From NCBI GenBank assembly GCA_021234155.1, contig JAJEKV010000035.1, positions 2,358,001 through 2,422,000 of the forward strand: DNA of 64,000 bases, written 5' to 3'. The notes below the pieces were generated by a model that had not been told where the DNA came from, ran no database searches, and worked only from the letters and a program-made list of their open reading frames with translations. The translations under genes and the position numbers were made by a program. Below, piece by piece: positions 55,075 through 64,000 of the stretch. Each line of letters opens with the position of its first letter. Position 1 is the first letter of the stretch. This DNA is from Isoetes taiwanensis. Taxonomy: Eukaryota > Streptophyta > Lycopodiopsida > Isoetales > Isoetaceae.

Positions 55075-55782
55075 CGTAAACCGCCGTTTAGGGGAAATTC
55101 CTCGAATATTCCCCATTTGTTTATTTAGGTAATTTTTGGTTTATTTATCTCTGGTGGCGCCGCTTACAGGGCCGCCATAGCTCGAGCACCACTTCATTTG
55201 AGCGGCCGGCAGCGCAAGGCAGTGCAGGCAGTGCATTCGGCTGGCAAAGAAGACCAAGAGCATCGGCAGATCATCGGCAAGATCATCCCAAGATCATCGG
55301 CACCTGTTTGCAAGAATCCTGTTCATCGGCAAGAGCATTCGGCACCTGTTTGCAAGAACCCTGTTCATCCCAAGATCATCCAGCACCTGTTTGCAGAACC
55401 CTGTTTGTCCAGCATTCGGCCAGCAGATCTCCTGTTTGCGTTTGCAGTGGTGAGCCAGATCCTTTGCAGCGGCCGGCCAGATCCCCCTGTTCTTGAGCAG
55501 ATCCTCTGTTTGCGTTTGCAGCAGATCCCCTATTTGTTTGCAGCAGATCCCCTGTTTTCGTTTGCAGCGGCGGCCAGATCCTCGGTTCTTGAGGCATGCC
55601 AGATCCTCGTTCCTGTTCCAGATCCACCAACGCCAAAGAAACAAGAAACATGCAGCAGCCTTACAAATCCAAGCTTCTAAACAATGGCATGAAACAAGAA
55701 ACAACACATGAACAGGGCACAATAGTTGCAAAAATCTATAGCAAAAAATAAGACCGGAATTTCCCCTAACCGCCGGTTTACG
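55075..55782. mobile_element. 708-bp MITE-like element with 27-bp inverted ends and internal tandem repeats
   Basis: The left end CGTAAACCGCCGTTTAGGGG continues AAATTCC (55075-55101) and pairs, with two or three mismatches, with 55756-55782 (GGAATTTCCCCTAACCGCCG continuing GTTTACG). No clear target duplication was found. Just outside the right end further GTAAAC/GTTTAC-CCGG motifs (55815-55880) suggest nested ends. The interior holds CACCTGTTTGCAAGAACCCT and CAGATCCCCTGTTTGCGTTT tandem units of about 30 bp, open in several frames by chance. Confidence 0.7.
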
Positions 55783-55880
55783 TTTGGTAGCCAGCCAGAT
55801 TTCGGAGTTTCCGGCAGGTAAACTGGCGGCGCCGCCGCCGCCTGCCGGTTTACCGGCCGGAAACCCCTCAATCCGGCCGG

Positions 55881-56530
55881 TTACCTAGCACGTTCTATAT
55901 CCTTCCTGATTTCTGACAATACAGCATTGACAGAACCCTCACGTTCTTGGAAATGACCAGAGTCTTGCAAACAATCCAACATTCTTACTGATTGACTTTG
56001 TTCCTTCGCTTGTCTTTCTGGTAGAACCCACAAAAGGCCACGTTTTTCTTCCCGCAATCCAGCATTTGAAACTATCACATCCCCCTTTAATACCGATGTT
56101 ATGCTTCCCTAGATTGGTAGGAGAACTGCAATCAAACTCTGGCTTCATGGAAGCATGTTGTCTGGCTTCATCCACAGAAAACGCTTCTTCAGTGGCATAT
56201 TTTGGTTCAATGCCAACATTTAGAACCAGCAGTTTCTAGGCATCTGAGCTTTATTTTTAGTCTTCCATCATTTGAAACAGCTGGATCGTTCGAAGTCGAT
56301 GCATCCTTAGTTTCCAAAAGGGAAGTATTGAACAAATTATCCTTTGCCATCTCTGCCTCCTGTTGTATTGCATTTGGCAATACATGTGCCTGCTCTGGCT
56401 GCTCATTTGTCGCATCATTTTCGTTGTTGCAGACCTGCATTCTCAATTCACTATCAACTTCATCTATAAGAGTGAATATATTTGCAAGTTCTTTTCTAGA
56501 AAGAGTGAGTTCAAGATAAAGAGGCCCCAA
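55881..56530 (-). pseudogene. decayed gene of unknown family
   Basis: Minus-strand frames follow one another with small shifts: ELTLSRKELANIFTLIDEVD, then DATNEQPEQAHVLPNAIQQE and DGRLKIKLRCLETAG (56530 to 56207); DEARQHASMKPEFDCSSPTN (56175 on); VSNAGLREEKRGLLWVLPER (56078 on) to a stop at 55881. Together they suggest one hydrophilic protein of about 210 residues, broken by at least two frameshifts. Family unknown. Part of it is duplicated at 54.6-55.0 kb. Confidence 0.45.
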
Positions 56531-56746
56531 GTTCTTAGAAAGTGAGTTCAGAGATAATGAGCCCCCATTGTTTAAGGATGATGGCCTTGCAGATGAGGTT
56601 TATGACTTGACAGAAGAACCTCATGATCCAGACTAAAAGAGGAGTGTTGCCAGTTGAAAAAAATAACATTAGTCGGAGTAGAATAGATATGATTTACTTC
56701 TTGCCACCCATCAAGCTCTTAGAGTTGGTGTGAGTCAAGCACATCC

Positions 56747-57091
56747 ATGCTTGGTCATAAGCTTTTAGAAGACGAAATCAAGCTTAGGGGAAGTTTTCCA
56801 GGGACTACCAGTTATCGACCGGTCTTGAATCATATCTCCGACACGCGCCCCAAAAGGCTTTGCCCTACCACAGATGCGGCATCGGCTCGAGGAGTTGAAG
56901 AAGTGATTTATTATCAGGTTTGTGCGCCCACGGAGGATTCCGTGTCTTTGGATGTGTCTTTGGACGACTCTGTGGCCCCTCAATATGCCCTAGGAGAGTA
57001 TTCCAGTGGCGTTGGTGTTTGTGAAACCATCTCCCGTCGCATAACACAAATTAGCACAAAGTCATTCATCTATAAGGCTCCCAAAATTTGA
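56747..57091 (+). other. open frame of 114 codons, unassigned
   Basis: From ATG 56747 the frame contains GSFPGTTSYRPVLNHISDTR and VSLDVSLDDSVAPQYALGEY and stops at 57091. Both strands are open here, and part of the sequence is paralogous to 54795-54850. I do not recognise a family, and a chance frame in a repeated block cannot be excluded. Confidence 0.25.
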
Positions 57092-57435
57092 ATCGCGTAT
57101 CGGATACCCTATGGTTTAGGAAGGTTAGGGGCTTGTATTCGTATAGGAATACATATGATTCTGATGCTGGAAATAAGTATGCAAGATATAAGTATTGCTT
57201 TCATGTTAATTAGATTGAACTATTCATTTATAAAAAAACATCAAATTCGAGGATGGGCTCCTTAAAGAGCAATCCCTACTCAATTGTTTTATCCCACTTC
57301 ATAACAGCTAAAAAAATTGAAGTGGGCATCATCTTTTGCAGCCATTTAATTCAGAAGCAAAACACCTAAGATATGCCAGGTCTGCCTATGGAATCAAGCA
57401 TCAGGCTTCTGACAATAAATAATAATATTATTGAG
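57092..57435. other. non-coding stretch
   Basis: AT-rich; no gene. The LINE relic on the minus strand becomes unrecognisable within this stretch. Confidence 0.4.
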
Positions 57436-57649
57436 CTTGTTCATATTATATGGCATGGTAACATTAATAGTATACATTTCTTGCTCATTTCGTTTATTCA
57501 CATCGGCAAAAAGGTTGTGCTTCAATTCCCAAAAGGTTGTGCTTCATGATATCCTGCTCTAATTCAAAAAACAAATCTTCACTACATGCATCAGTATTTT
57601 GATACGTTTGCTTATGTCTCGGTGCATAATAACACATTGCCATATAATA
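57436..57649 (-). pseudogene. LINE ORF2 endonuclease relic, downstream half
   Basis: On the minus strand from 57649: MAMCYYAPRHKQTYQNTDAC, then EDLFFELEQDIMKHNLFGN and a stop. This is the middle of an AP-endonuclease domain, where a (I/L/V)CYxAP strand precedes a helix with LE.DI. It is continuous with the fragment at 61896-62190; the two halves join in frame once the 57655-61890 element and one 5-bp duplication are removed. Confidence 0.8.
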
Positions 57650-57849
57650 TGTAAAAGTCGTATTTAATTAAAGTGGGACAAATCTCAAATTTTGGGACTC
57701 GGACTGAAAATGGGACTCAGATGGGAGAAAAAAATTTGGAGTTGAATGCTTGAATAGAATTACACACCATACACTAATAGAAATTCACGTTAAAGAACAA
57801 CAACTAGTTCACATGTTTTTCTCATAAAATTTATAACTAGTTCACCGGG

Positions 57850-58115
57850 AGAAGAGTGGAAAGGAAATGCCCATGGAGGGTGGCTGGCCAAGGGGCAAAG
57901 GGGGAGGGGGTGGCAAAAGGCAAATCGGATGGCAAGGGAGGGGCAAAGAGGCACATGGAGGGGCAAAGGATGAGGGGGATGGCAAAGGGGAAACAGGATA
58001 ATAAGGAGGGGCAAAGGGGGAGGGAGATGGCCAAGGGGATCACAAGGGAAGGAGGAAAGTCGAAGAGGGGATGGCAAGGGGAGGGGAAAAGGAAGGAAGG
58101 AGAGGGGATAATCCA
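57850..58115 (+). repeat. G/A-rich degenerate tandem repeat
   Basis: GGGGCAAAGGGGGAGG- and GGATGGCAAGGGGAGG-like words repeat about 15 times. Long open frames on both strands arise from the lack of T on the plus strand. Several G runs could form quadruplexes. Confidence 0.75.
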
Positions 58116-58264
58116 AAATAAGGCTCCATAAATAATAAAATAAGTAAATATAATAAATACAATATAAAAATACAGTAAATGATTTAATAAATACAAATAA
58201 ATAAAATTAATTAGATATTTTTTTTCTTTCTTTCCTTCTCGCCCCGCGTGGCGAGAACTGTGCG

Positions 58265-59160
58265 TTGTTGTGTTTCAATCCGGTGCTGGAGCAATGGAGG
58301 GCTAATTTAACCTGTCTTGGATCGAAATCTGTCTGTGGCTCCTCTGCCTCGCCGTTGAGTTGCAATCTCCCTCCATTCGCATTCCTTTCTAGCCTGATTG
58401 CTGCTTACTTAGATCTCCTGCTATGTTCCCCTGTTTCTCCAAGACCCACAGCTCTGAACAGCGGCCCTTTACAAATAGCAGGCAGCGGCGAATTTGAAGA
58501 CTGGCGTTCACCCCTCATTCAAATCAAAGGTCACTGCCTCCGGATCTCCATAGCCTCCAAATTCCTCCCTCTTTCCAGCCCCCATCCGACCGCTTCATCG
58601 CCTTGCAACGCTTATCCCCGTTTCCGCCATTTTCTTCTTTCCTCAAAACCATTTTCTTCTTTCTTACTAATCTCATCTTTCTCCAGGATTCCTATGCAAT
58701 CATCTTCGTTACCGTTTTCTCCCTCCTGCTCTTAACCGCCGGAACTATTCTAATCCATTTTTAGCTCTTTTGCTACGCAATTCAAGCTTCCCGATCGTTC
58801 GACGCAGAAACAAGATTCAGATTTTGCAGATTTGAAGGATTTCAATCCATTTTGTCGTTTAAGTAGGCAATCCATGGAGGCGTTGGAAGGGGTTTGATTG
58901 TATTCTGGCTTGGAGCAACAGACTATAATAGGCAAATCATGGAGGCGTTGAAAGGGATTTGATCCTATTCCGGCAGAACAGGCCCGGAGCAACAGATTTT
59001 GATTCTTTTGCTCTTACAAATAGACGGCCCTTTACAAATAGCAGGCAGATCTGGTGATGAAGAGCTTGAGCGATAACGAAGAACGCTAAGATGGAGACGG
59101 ACACCAGCAGAGGCGACAGAACTAGCGCCCAAAATACTGCCATTCATGTTTTGATGCCAA
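58265..59160. other. leader-like sequence with internal duplications, element cargo
   Basis: CGGCCCTTTACAAATAGCAGGCAG occurs at 58461-58484 and again near 59021-59045 (shared core GGCCCTTTACAAATAGCAGG). ATGGAGGCGTTG(G/A)AAGGG occurs at 58874 and 58938 as part of a 65-bp tandem pair. The open frame at 58265-58735 (+) has no recognisable family. It resembles captured promoter or 5' UTR sequence. Confidence 0.4.
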
Positions 59161-59800
59161 ATCAGGGGCGGTTCTTGCAGCTTTGTCTGCTTCTTCCCCT
59201 GCTTCTTGCTTCCTCATCTGCTTCATGCCTTGTTTCTGCTTGATCTGTCTTCGTCTTCTTCTTGCTTTCCTATTTGCTACATTCCCTGTAGGGATTTACC
59301 CTACAGATGACGATAAACGGCAAGATTCAGTCATTTAGAGCTAAATACAAGTTCAGTCTTAGAAAGCATGGTCGCTCGGGAACAGTGGGAACGCTTTCTG
59401 TATGAAAAATACAAGCTTGTGGCCATAGATCTGCTCAACACTAAGCTCAAACTCTTCAGCGTGTTAGTGAAGAAAGGGAAAGAAGGAGCCTGTTCTGCAC
59501 ACCATGTTGGGCGCCCAATTTAAAGCGCATTCAATTGGAGCAGCCCATACTCAGGTAAGAAGAAGATTGAGCATAATCTCAAAAATTTTCATGTTGTAGC
59601 GGGGAATTTTTACTCGTTAATCTAGATGTTTACTCTGTTTTTACTCGAGAAATAATGTGCCAAACATCAAAATAGCTTGTGTTAGTCTTGGGAAAATAGC
59701 TTCAAAAAGGAGTAAAGAGAGGCCGCCATAGCCATCGCCATAGCCGGGTCTTCAGCAGGGGATTAGAGCCATCGTGGGAAAGAGCAGGACCAAAAGGTAT

Positions 59801-60067
59801 GTACCAAATTCAAATTTCGAAAATGAGGGGGAAAAAAGCGGGGTAGAGTAAAAAGAACAATAAATATGTACCAAATTCAAATTTCGAAAATGAGGGGGAA
59901 AAAAAGCGGGGTAGAGTAAAAAGAACAATAAATATGTACTAAATTCAAATTTCGAAAATGAGGGGAAAAAAAGCGGGGTAGAGTAAAAAGAACAATAAAT
60001 ATGTACGAAATTCAAATTTCGAAAATGAGGGGAAAAAAAGCGGGTAGAGTAAAAAGAACAATAAAGA
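59801..60067 (+). repeat. 67-bp tandem repeat, four copies
   Basis: Units begin at 59801, 59868, 59936 and 60003 with GTACCAAATTCAAATTTCGA, then an AAATGAGGGGGAAAAAAGCG segment and AGAACAATAAATAT. Variation is limited to one or two bases and A-run length. Confidence 0.95.
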
Positions 60068-60634
60068 GTTAAAAAAAAAATAGAGGATTTGTTTGTTTGA
60101 AGCTTTACATTTTCGCAAGTTCTAGTCATATTTGGCAAGTTTTATTTGGCATTCTTTCAAGCATTCTTTGTATGCTCGTTTAGGGTTCGTGATGGTCTAT
60201 TTTTTCATAGAAAATATATAAGGAGTGTATTTTTTTTCATAGAAAATACATAGATATTGTGTTTATTGAAAAATACATAGTATATAGGATATTGTGCTTA
60301 TTAATAAATACATAGTATGTAGTGTCCCATTTAAAAAAGCTTCCCATTTTATAGTCACATAGGATATTGTGCTTATTAGAAATTAGAAAATACATAGTAT
60401 ATAGTGTCCCATTTAAAAAAGCTATCTTTGAAAAAAGCTATGGGTAAATATTGACATATTAAAAAGGGGAGAGCGTCTATTTTTTGTATTACTATACATA
60501 GAAAGTGCATAGGATATGGTGTGCATTAGAAAATATATAGAATATGGTCCAATTAGTCATGATTTGTGCTCCATACTATTGGAGATAGAAACTCAGAACT
60601 AGCTCCCAGACTTGCTTTTTTCATTCTCAGCTGT

Positions 60635-61156
60635 CTTTCTCGACTCACGAGTCGAGAAAGAGCCTCAGACCTGTGTTTTTCACTTTGAAGGACCTCGAAT
60701 GCGTTTTTTCACTCGACGAGGCTCTTTTCGACTTCAAGCGAGTCGAAAGGGCCTCGCACTGTGTTTTCACTTTGAAGGACCTCGAACCACGTTTTCACTC
60801 TGAGAGGCTCTTTCTCGACTCGCGTCGAGAAAGGGCCTCAGACCTGTGTTTTTCACTTTGAAGGACCTCAGAACTACGTTTTTCACTCTGAGAGGCTCTG
60901 TCGAGAAAGGGCCTCAAACCTGCGTTTTTCGCTTTGAGCTGCCTTTCTCGACTCGCGAGTCGAGAAAGGCCTTCTGACCCCTAAAACTTGCGTTTTTCGC
61001 TTTGTTGCCTTTCGACTTCGCTGAGTCGAAAGGCCTTCGGAACCCTAAAACTTGTGTTTTAAAGCTTTGCCTTTTCGACTTCGCGAAGTCGAAAGGCCTT
61101 CTAACCTGTGTTTTTCCGTCTGAGCTGCCTTTCTCGACTCGCAAGTCGAGAAAGGC
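60635..61156. repeat. array of seven hairpins with covarying stems
   Basis: Palindromes at 60635-60660, 60722-60751, 60808-60834, 60941-60970 (30 bp, perfect), 61007-61034, 61069-61097 and 61127-61156, separated by spacers with CTGTGTTTTTCACTTTGAAG-like words. Stems alternate between TTTCTCGACTCG/CGAGTCGAGAAA and TTTCGACTTCG/CGAAGTCGAAA types, and both arms change together, so pairing is preserved although the sequence differs. Confidence 0.9.
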
Positions 61157-61866
61157 TCTCAAGCCTGTAGCATCACTTGACAAACTTGATTTTGCCTGTA
61201 GCATCATTTGACTAACTTGATTTTGTCTTTTGCAGTCCTTATCTCGACCAGATAGCACATGCTTGGGAGCAATGAAAAGACCAGTTCATTGAAGAAAGGT
61301 GTTGAGAAGAGGGTGGTGACATCAGTTGGACATACAAGCACGTGACCCATGAAGGAACTCCTCATACAAATTTCTATCGTCTATAAGTTGCTCCGTGACT
61401 TGGAGAGAGCTCCACGCGCCGTTTGCACTAGGTGGTTCATGTGTGAAGAGGGTGTAATCATTGTGCCCATAGGACCACTATGGTCTCTTCAACCACTGTA
61501 ATATATATTGTAATGAGCCCATTTATAAATATAAGGTGTCTCAAAACTAGTATTCTTTGGTGATTAAGTAAACAATTTGCTTAATTTTTGTTGGAATTTG
61601 TGATCTCTTGTCTACCCACCTAAGAAAATAGAGCCAAAATATTCAACTAAGAATCTTTTTCAACTAGAACTTCGGTTTCAATCTGTAATGAAATTCCTAT
61701 GTTTGAGTTGCATTGTTTTTGTTGTCGACTCGCTACCCAAGAAAACTGGAAGAAAGCTTGGATGCACACTAACAGACAAAAATTCGAATTATGGACAGTT
61801 TTCAGGTCGGGGTGCTCCTTTTTGTGTAAAATAACAGGGTTCCGAAAAAAAGTGGGAATGGAATGA
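61157..61866. other. right part of the 4.2-kb element, no gene
   Basis: A short direct repeat (TGTAGCATCA.TTGAC.AACTTGATTTTG) at 61166-61228, then unremarkable sequence up to the right inverted end. Confidence 0.5.
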
Positions 61867-61895
61867 GTCCCACTTTAATTAAATACGACTTGTAA

Positions 61896-63340
61896 TTTCT
61901 GGTCCCTGAATTAAGAGCCAAATATACTGGTTATTCTTGTCCTTTTTAACTCCATGCACTAAATTCCGAACTGTGTTTTTGATATAGCACACCACGCCAC
62001 CATCACCATTATCTCTTTGCTTAAATCTATTGTTCTAAACTGAATAGATTTTTTCATATCCATCAATTTCAGGTAATTCATAAAGGTCCTTTGTTTCTAC
62101 GACGCAGATCATATCAGTTTCATCTAAAATTTCCCTCATACTCAGAATCTTGTCTACTGTAAATCTATTTTCCAAATGACAATTCTGAATGCTTCCGCCC
62201 CTACCTATGCCTCAATGATAGCCTTTCCCTTTTTTCATTCGACCTTTTTGTTAGCCCTGGCCTCATTAACTCTTCCAAGTTCCTGTTTTTTAGCTTTCAT
62301 TTGCTCTCTTGTCAAATCCTCATTTATCCAGATGAATATCTCTTTCAGCTTGTATTTGTTTTTTAGCACCGCAAATTTTCCTTCTCTGCTATTGAAACGG
62401 ACAACAACATGTCGGGTACCTTTTTCTTTTTTTTCCAACTCGAAAAGCCTCTATGATGTTCGCATCTAGCATACCAAGTTCAGCCACAAAGGGTCTCTCC
62501 ACCTCCATTTTTGTATTCTTCTGATCAGCCTCGGGTAATCCAACAATCCATAGATTCAAGAATCTTTGTCGCCATTCTTGTTCTTCCACATAGTCTTGAA
62601 ACTAATTTTTTAGTGTCGCAAACTCTTCCATTTCCGGAGACGCCTTTGCCAGTACATCTTCCTTACTGGGGCCCTGTTTGAGCAGCTCAATTTCTTGTCA
62701 CAATTGCCTTGCAGTCTCTTCTCCACCTGATTCAATTTTTTCAATCTCTTTCTTAAATTCATCTGTTATTGTTGCTCTCAATTCCTTCAGCATTTCCTGC
62801 ATTGCATTCTTTACAAAGTCTCTGACAAACGTTTTTATGAATTCTCTAAGCATTTCCTTCCTTTGTTGGAGCACCGATGTGTTTTCTTCTGTTGCAAACC
62901 CTCTATGATCTATTTAAGGTTTAGGTTCAGATAAATCAGCATCTCCATCATCAATTATCTCAGTAATTTTTTACATAGCTGGTTTATCCCTGCCATACGT
63001 TTCTCTGGATTTGTGTAATTTCGAAGTTTCTTCGCTTCTTCGTGTGAGTAAGCGGGACTTTTTTGGCAGGTGGTTTCATGTTCCCCTAAAGCCTTCACCT
63101 CGTTTCGCTTGGTCATCATTATATAGCTTGTAGAAGAGATGCACAACTTATTATAGCTCTTAGGCGTAAGAAGTTCAGATCGCATTTGTAGCCAAGCCGC
63201 GTAATCGCTCGCACACAAATGGTCGATCGCCAAATACCGAATTTTAGGTCCGGTCCAAAAAGTAAAAATGGAACGCGGTTGCGTCCAAAAGAGCTCTGGA
63301 AATGGATTCGATTGACCTGAGAACGTAGCAACTGCTTGCA
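61896..63340 (-). pseudogene. LINE relic: ORF1 and start of ORF2 endonuclease
   Basis: Reading the minus strand from 63340: ORF1 N-terminal piece (ending AGINQLCKKLLR), a helical coiled coil (QQRKEMLREFIKTFVRDFVK, ITDEFKKEIEKIES), an RRM-like domain (FLNLWIVGLPEADQKNTKME, IIEAFRVGKKRKR; shift; HVVVRFNSREGKFAVLKNKY, IFIWINEDLTREQMKAKKQE), then the ORF2 endonuclease start (VDKILSMREILDETDMICVV, ETK; DNGDGGVVCYIKN; QYIWLLIQGPEIT at 61896). NLxIxGLPE..., RxGK and INEDLT are hallmarks of the coiled-coil/RRM ORF1 of LINE elements. In-frame stops and frameshifts show it is dead. It is a different LINE lineage from the GC-rich 32.9-39.3 kb element. The reverse transcriptase part is missing. The 4.2-kb element sits inside the endonuclease. 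Confidence 0.85.
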
Positions 63341-63508
63341 AGTGCTGATAAAGATGTACCGATTGCAGAGCTTGACGAGACCCACATGGCTTATTTTACA
63401 AGCCCTAATCAGCACCTTATGCAAATCAAATAGCGAACAAAGAAAACGACATCGAATGGAATTTCAAGCGCACACAACTAGCGCCTAGGATTCCGAGAGC
63501 AATTGGGA

Positions 63509-63509
<1 letters not shown>

Positions 63510-63586
<77 letters not shown>
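63510..63586 (+). repeat. compound (TG)n(AG)n microsatellite
   Basis: About 21 TG units (63510-63552) followed directly by about 17 AG units (63553-63586), then AGAG-rich sequence to 63690. Confidence 0.98.
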
Positions 63587-63588
<2 letters not shown>

Positions 63589-64000
63589 CTCCCACATGCT
63601 CCAAATTTTTTTGCGAGAGAGCATGAGAGAGGGCGAGAGGGGGGAGAGAGAGGTGAGAGTGGGAAAAACCCACTCTCACCTTTTCGTGTGCGAGAGAAAG
63701 TTTTTACGTTAACTGGCCTGTGGGCCATTTCACATTGCCCCAAAATAGTTAAGCCTTTTACCCTTTCCCTTTTTGCGGGCAGGGTAGTGCCGGATTCCTT
63801 CTGCCCTTTTGCGGGCATGGTATTGCCGGATTTGCATGGGTACGCAGCCGATTTGCATGGATTTGCATGGATTTGTATGGCCGATTCAATGTATGACCGA
63901 TTCAATGTATGGATTTGTATGGCGACGAACCGTTCATCTGCGTTCATAATTTTTTCGGAAATGATGAAATCGGCTTCAAACGATGAAATCGGCTTCAAAT
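63587..64000. other. non-coding window end with short repeats
   Basis: GATTTGCATGG and GATTCAATGTATG words repeat between 63825 and 63920, and TTGCGGGCA(G/T)GGTA.TGCCGGAT occurs twice at 63770-63830. No gene is recognised. Confidence 0.5.

Larger units (their letters stand above)
57655..61890. mobile_element. 4.2-kb non-autonomous element, 24-bp inverted ends, 5-bp target duplication
   Basis: The left end AAGTCGTATTTAATTAAAGT continues GGGAC and is mirrored at 61867-61890 (GTCCCACTTTAATTAAATAC continuing GACT). TGTAA flanks both sides (57650-57654, 61891-61895); the interrupted LINE frame proves the empty site. TGGGACT words repeat next to the left end. No transposase was recognised. A 5-bp duplication with inverted, non-TG..CA ends does not fit the common plant superfamilies (2, 3, 8 or 9 bp). 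The cargo includes purine-rich repeats, leader-like sequence, a 67-bp tandem array and a hairpin array. Confidence 0.88.

Noticed and set aside
55198-55731. Open frames on both strands in the 708-bp element (160 and 145 codons)
   Set aside because: They arise from short tandem repeats that happen to lack stops; no family and both strands open.
57850-58115. Open frames on both strands in the G/A-rich block
   Set aside because: Produced by lack of T on one strand; no protein character.
58265-58735. 156-codon plus-strand frame inside the 4.2-kb element
   Set aside because: Pro/Ser/Leu-rich leader-like sequence with no family; more likely captured non-coding leader.
63485-63998. 190-codon minus-strand frame through the (TG)n(AG)n tract
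   Set aside because: The frame is held open by the microsatellite and short repeats; no domain.

Overview
The window reads as nuclear DNA of a land plant. It has GT-AG introns with AT-rich intron bodies, a hevein-type chitin-binding protein gene, plant-style Helitron 3' ends (GC hairpin followed by CTAG|T), an L1-type LINE of the plant kind, a Copia gag remnant with a plant initiator-Met tRNA primer site, and many MITEs. Gene density is very low. A large-genome plant (fern, gymnosperm or similar) is a reasonable guess, but lineage cannot be fixed from sequence alone.

Layout. 1-11 kb: mostly non-coding, with an exon fragment of a short-chain dehydrogenase, a decayed gene of unknown function, and three Helitron 3' termini that share sequence on both sides of the CTAG. 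11-17 kb: a 3.0-kb tandem duplication that starts just inside a repeated palindromic terminal module and ends in the intron before the first recognisable exon of a TFIIF-beta (RAP30) gene at 17.0-17.8 kb. 18-28 kb: repeats, a SEC14-domain fragment, an RRM fragment, a 541-bp foldback MITE and local duplications. 28-32 kb: minisatellites, a Helitron end and, at 32.0-32.6 kb on the minus strand, an intact two-domain hevein-like gene with a Ser-Pro tail. 32.9-39.3 kb: a 6.3-kb L1-type LINE with target-site duplications, inserted a few hundred bases upstream of the hevein gene. 40.2-41.5 kb: a NOPCHAP1-like (snoRNP assembly) gene. 42.6-50.5 kb: another Helitron end, a 200-bp MITE, an inverted copy of the 30-kb minisatellite, a Copia gag relic and 3.5 kb of T/C-rich DNA. 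50.6-54.4 kb: the terminal module again, split by a 478-bp MITE, followed by UTP14 (SSU processome) sequence, partly duplicated. 54.6-57.1 kb: a duplicated block and a second MITE-like element. 57.4-63.3 kb: a minus-strand LINE relic (ORF1 coiled coil and RNA-binding fold, ORF2 endonuclease) split by a 4.2-kb element with inverted termini and a 5-bp target duplication, which carries an array of perfect hairpins.

The most unusual theme is that the same palindromic terminal module (TTGCCCCTAGGGGGGCAA plus about 130 bp) lies directly upstream of sequence belonging to three conserved housekeeping genes: TFIIF-beta, NOPCHAP1 and UTP14. This suggests an element family that captures, duplicates or supplies leaders to genes. 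No CRISPR array, rRNA or functional tRNA gene was seen. The only likely expressed host genes are the hevein-like gene and, possibly, NOPCHAP1, TFIIF-beta and UTP14. The last shows an apparent frameshift, and the 5' parts of the last two are not found.
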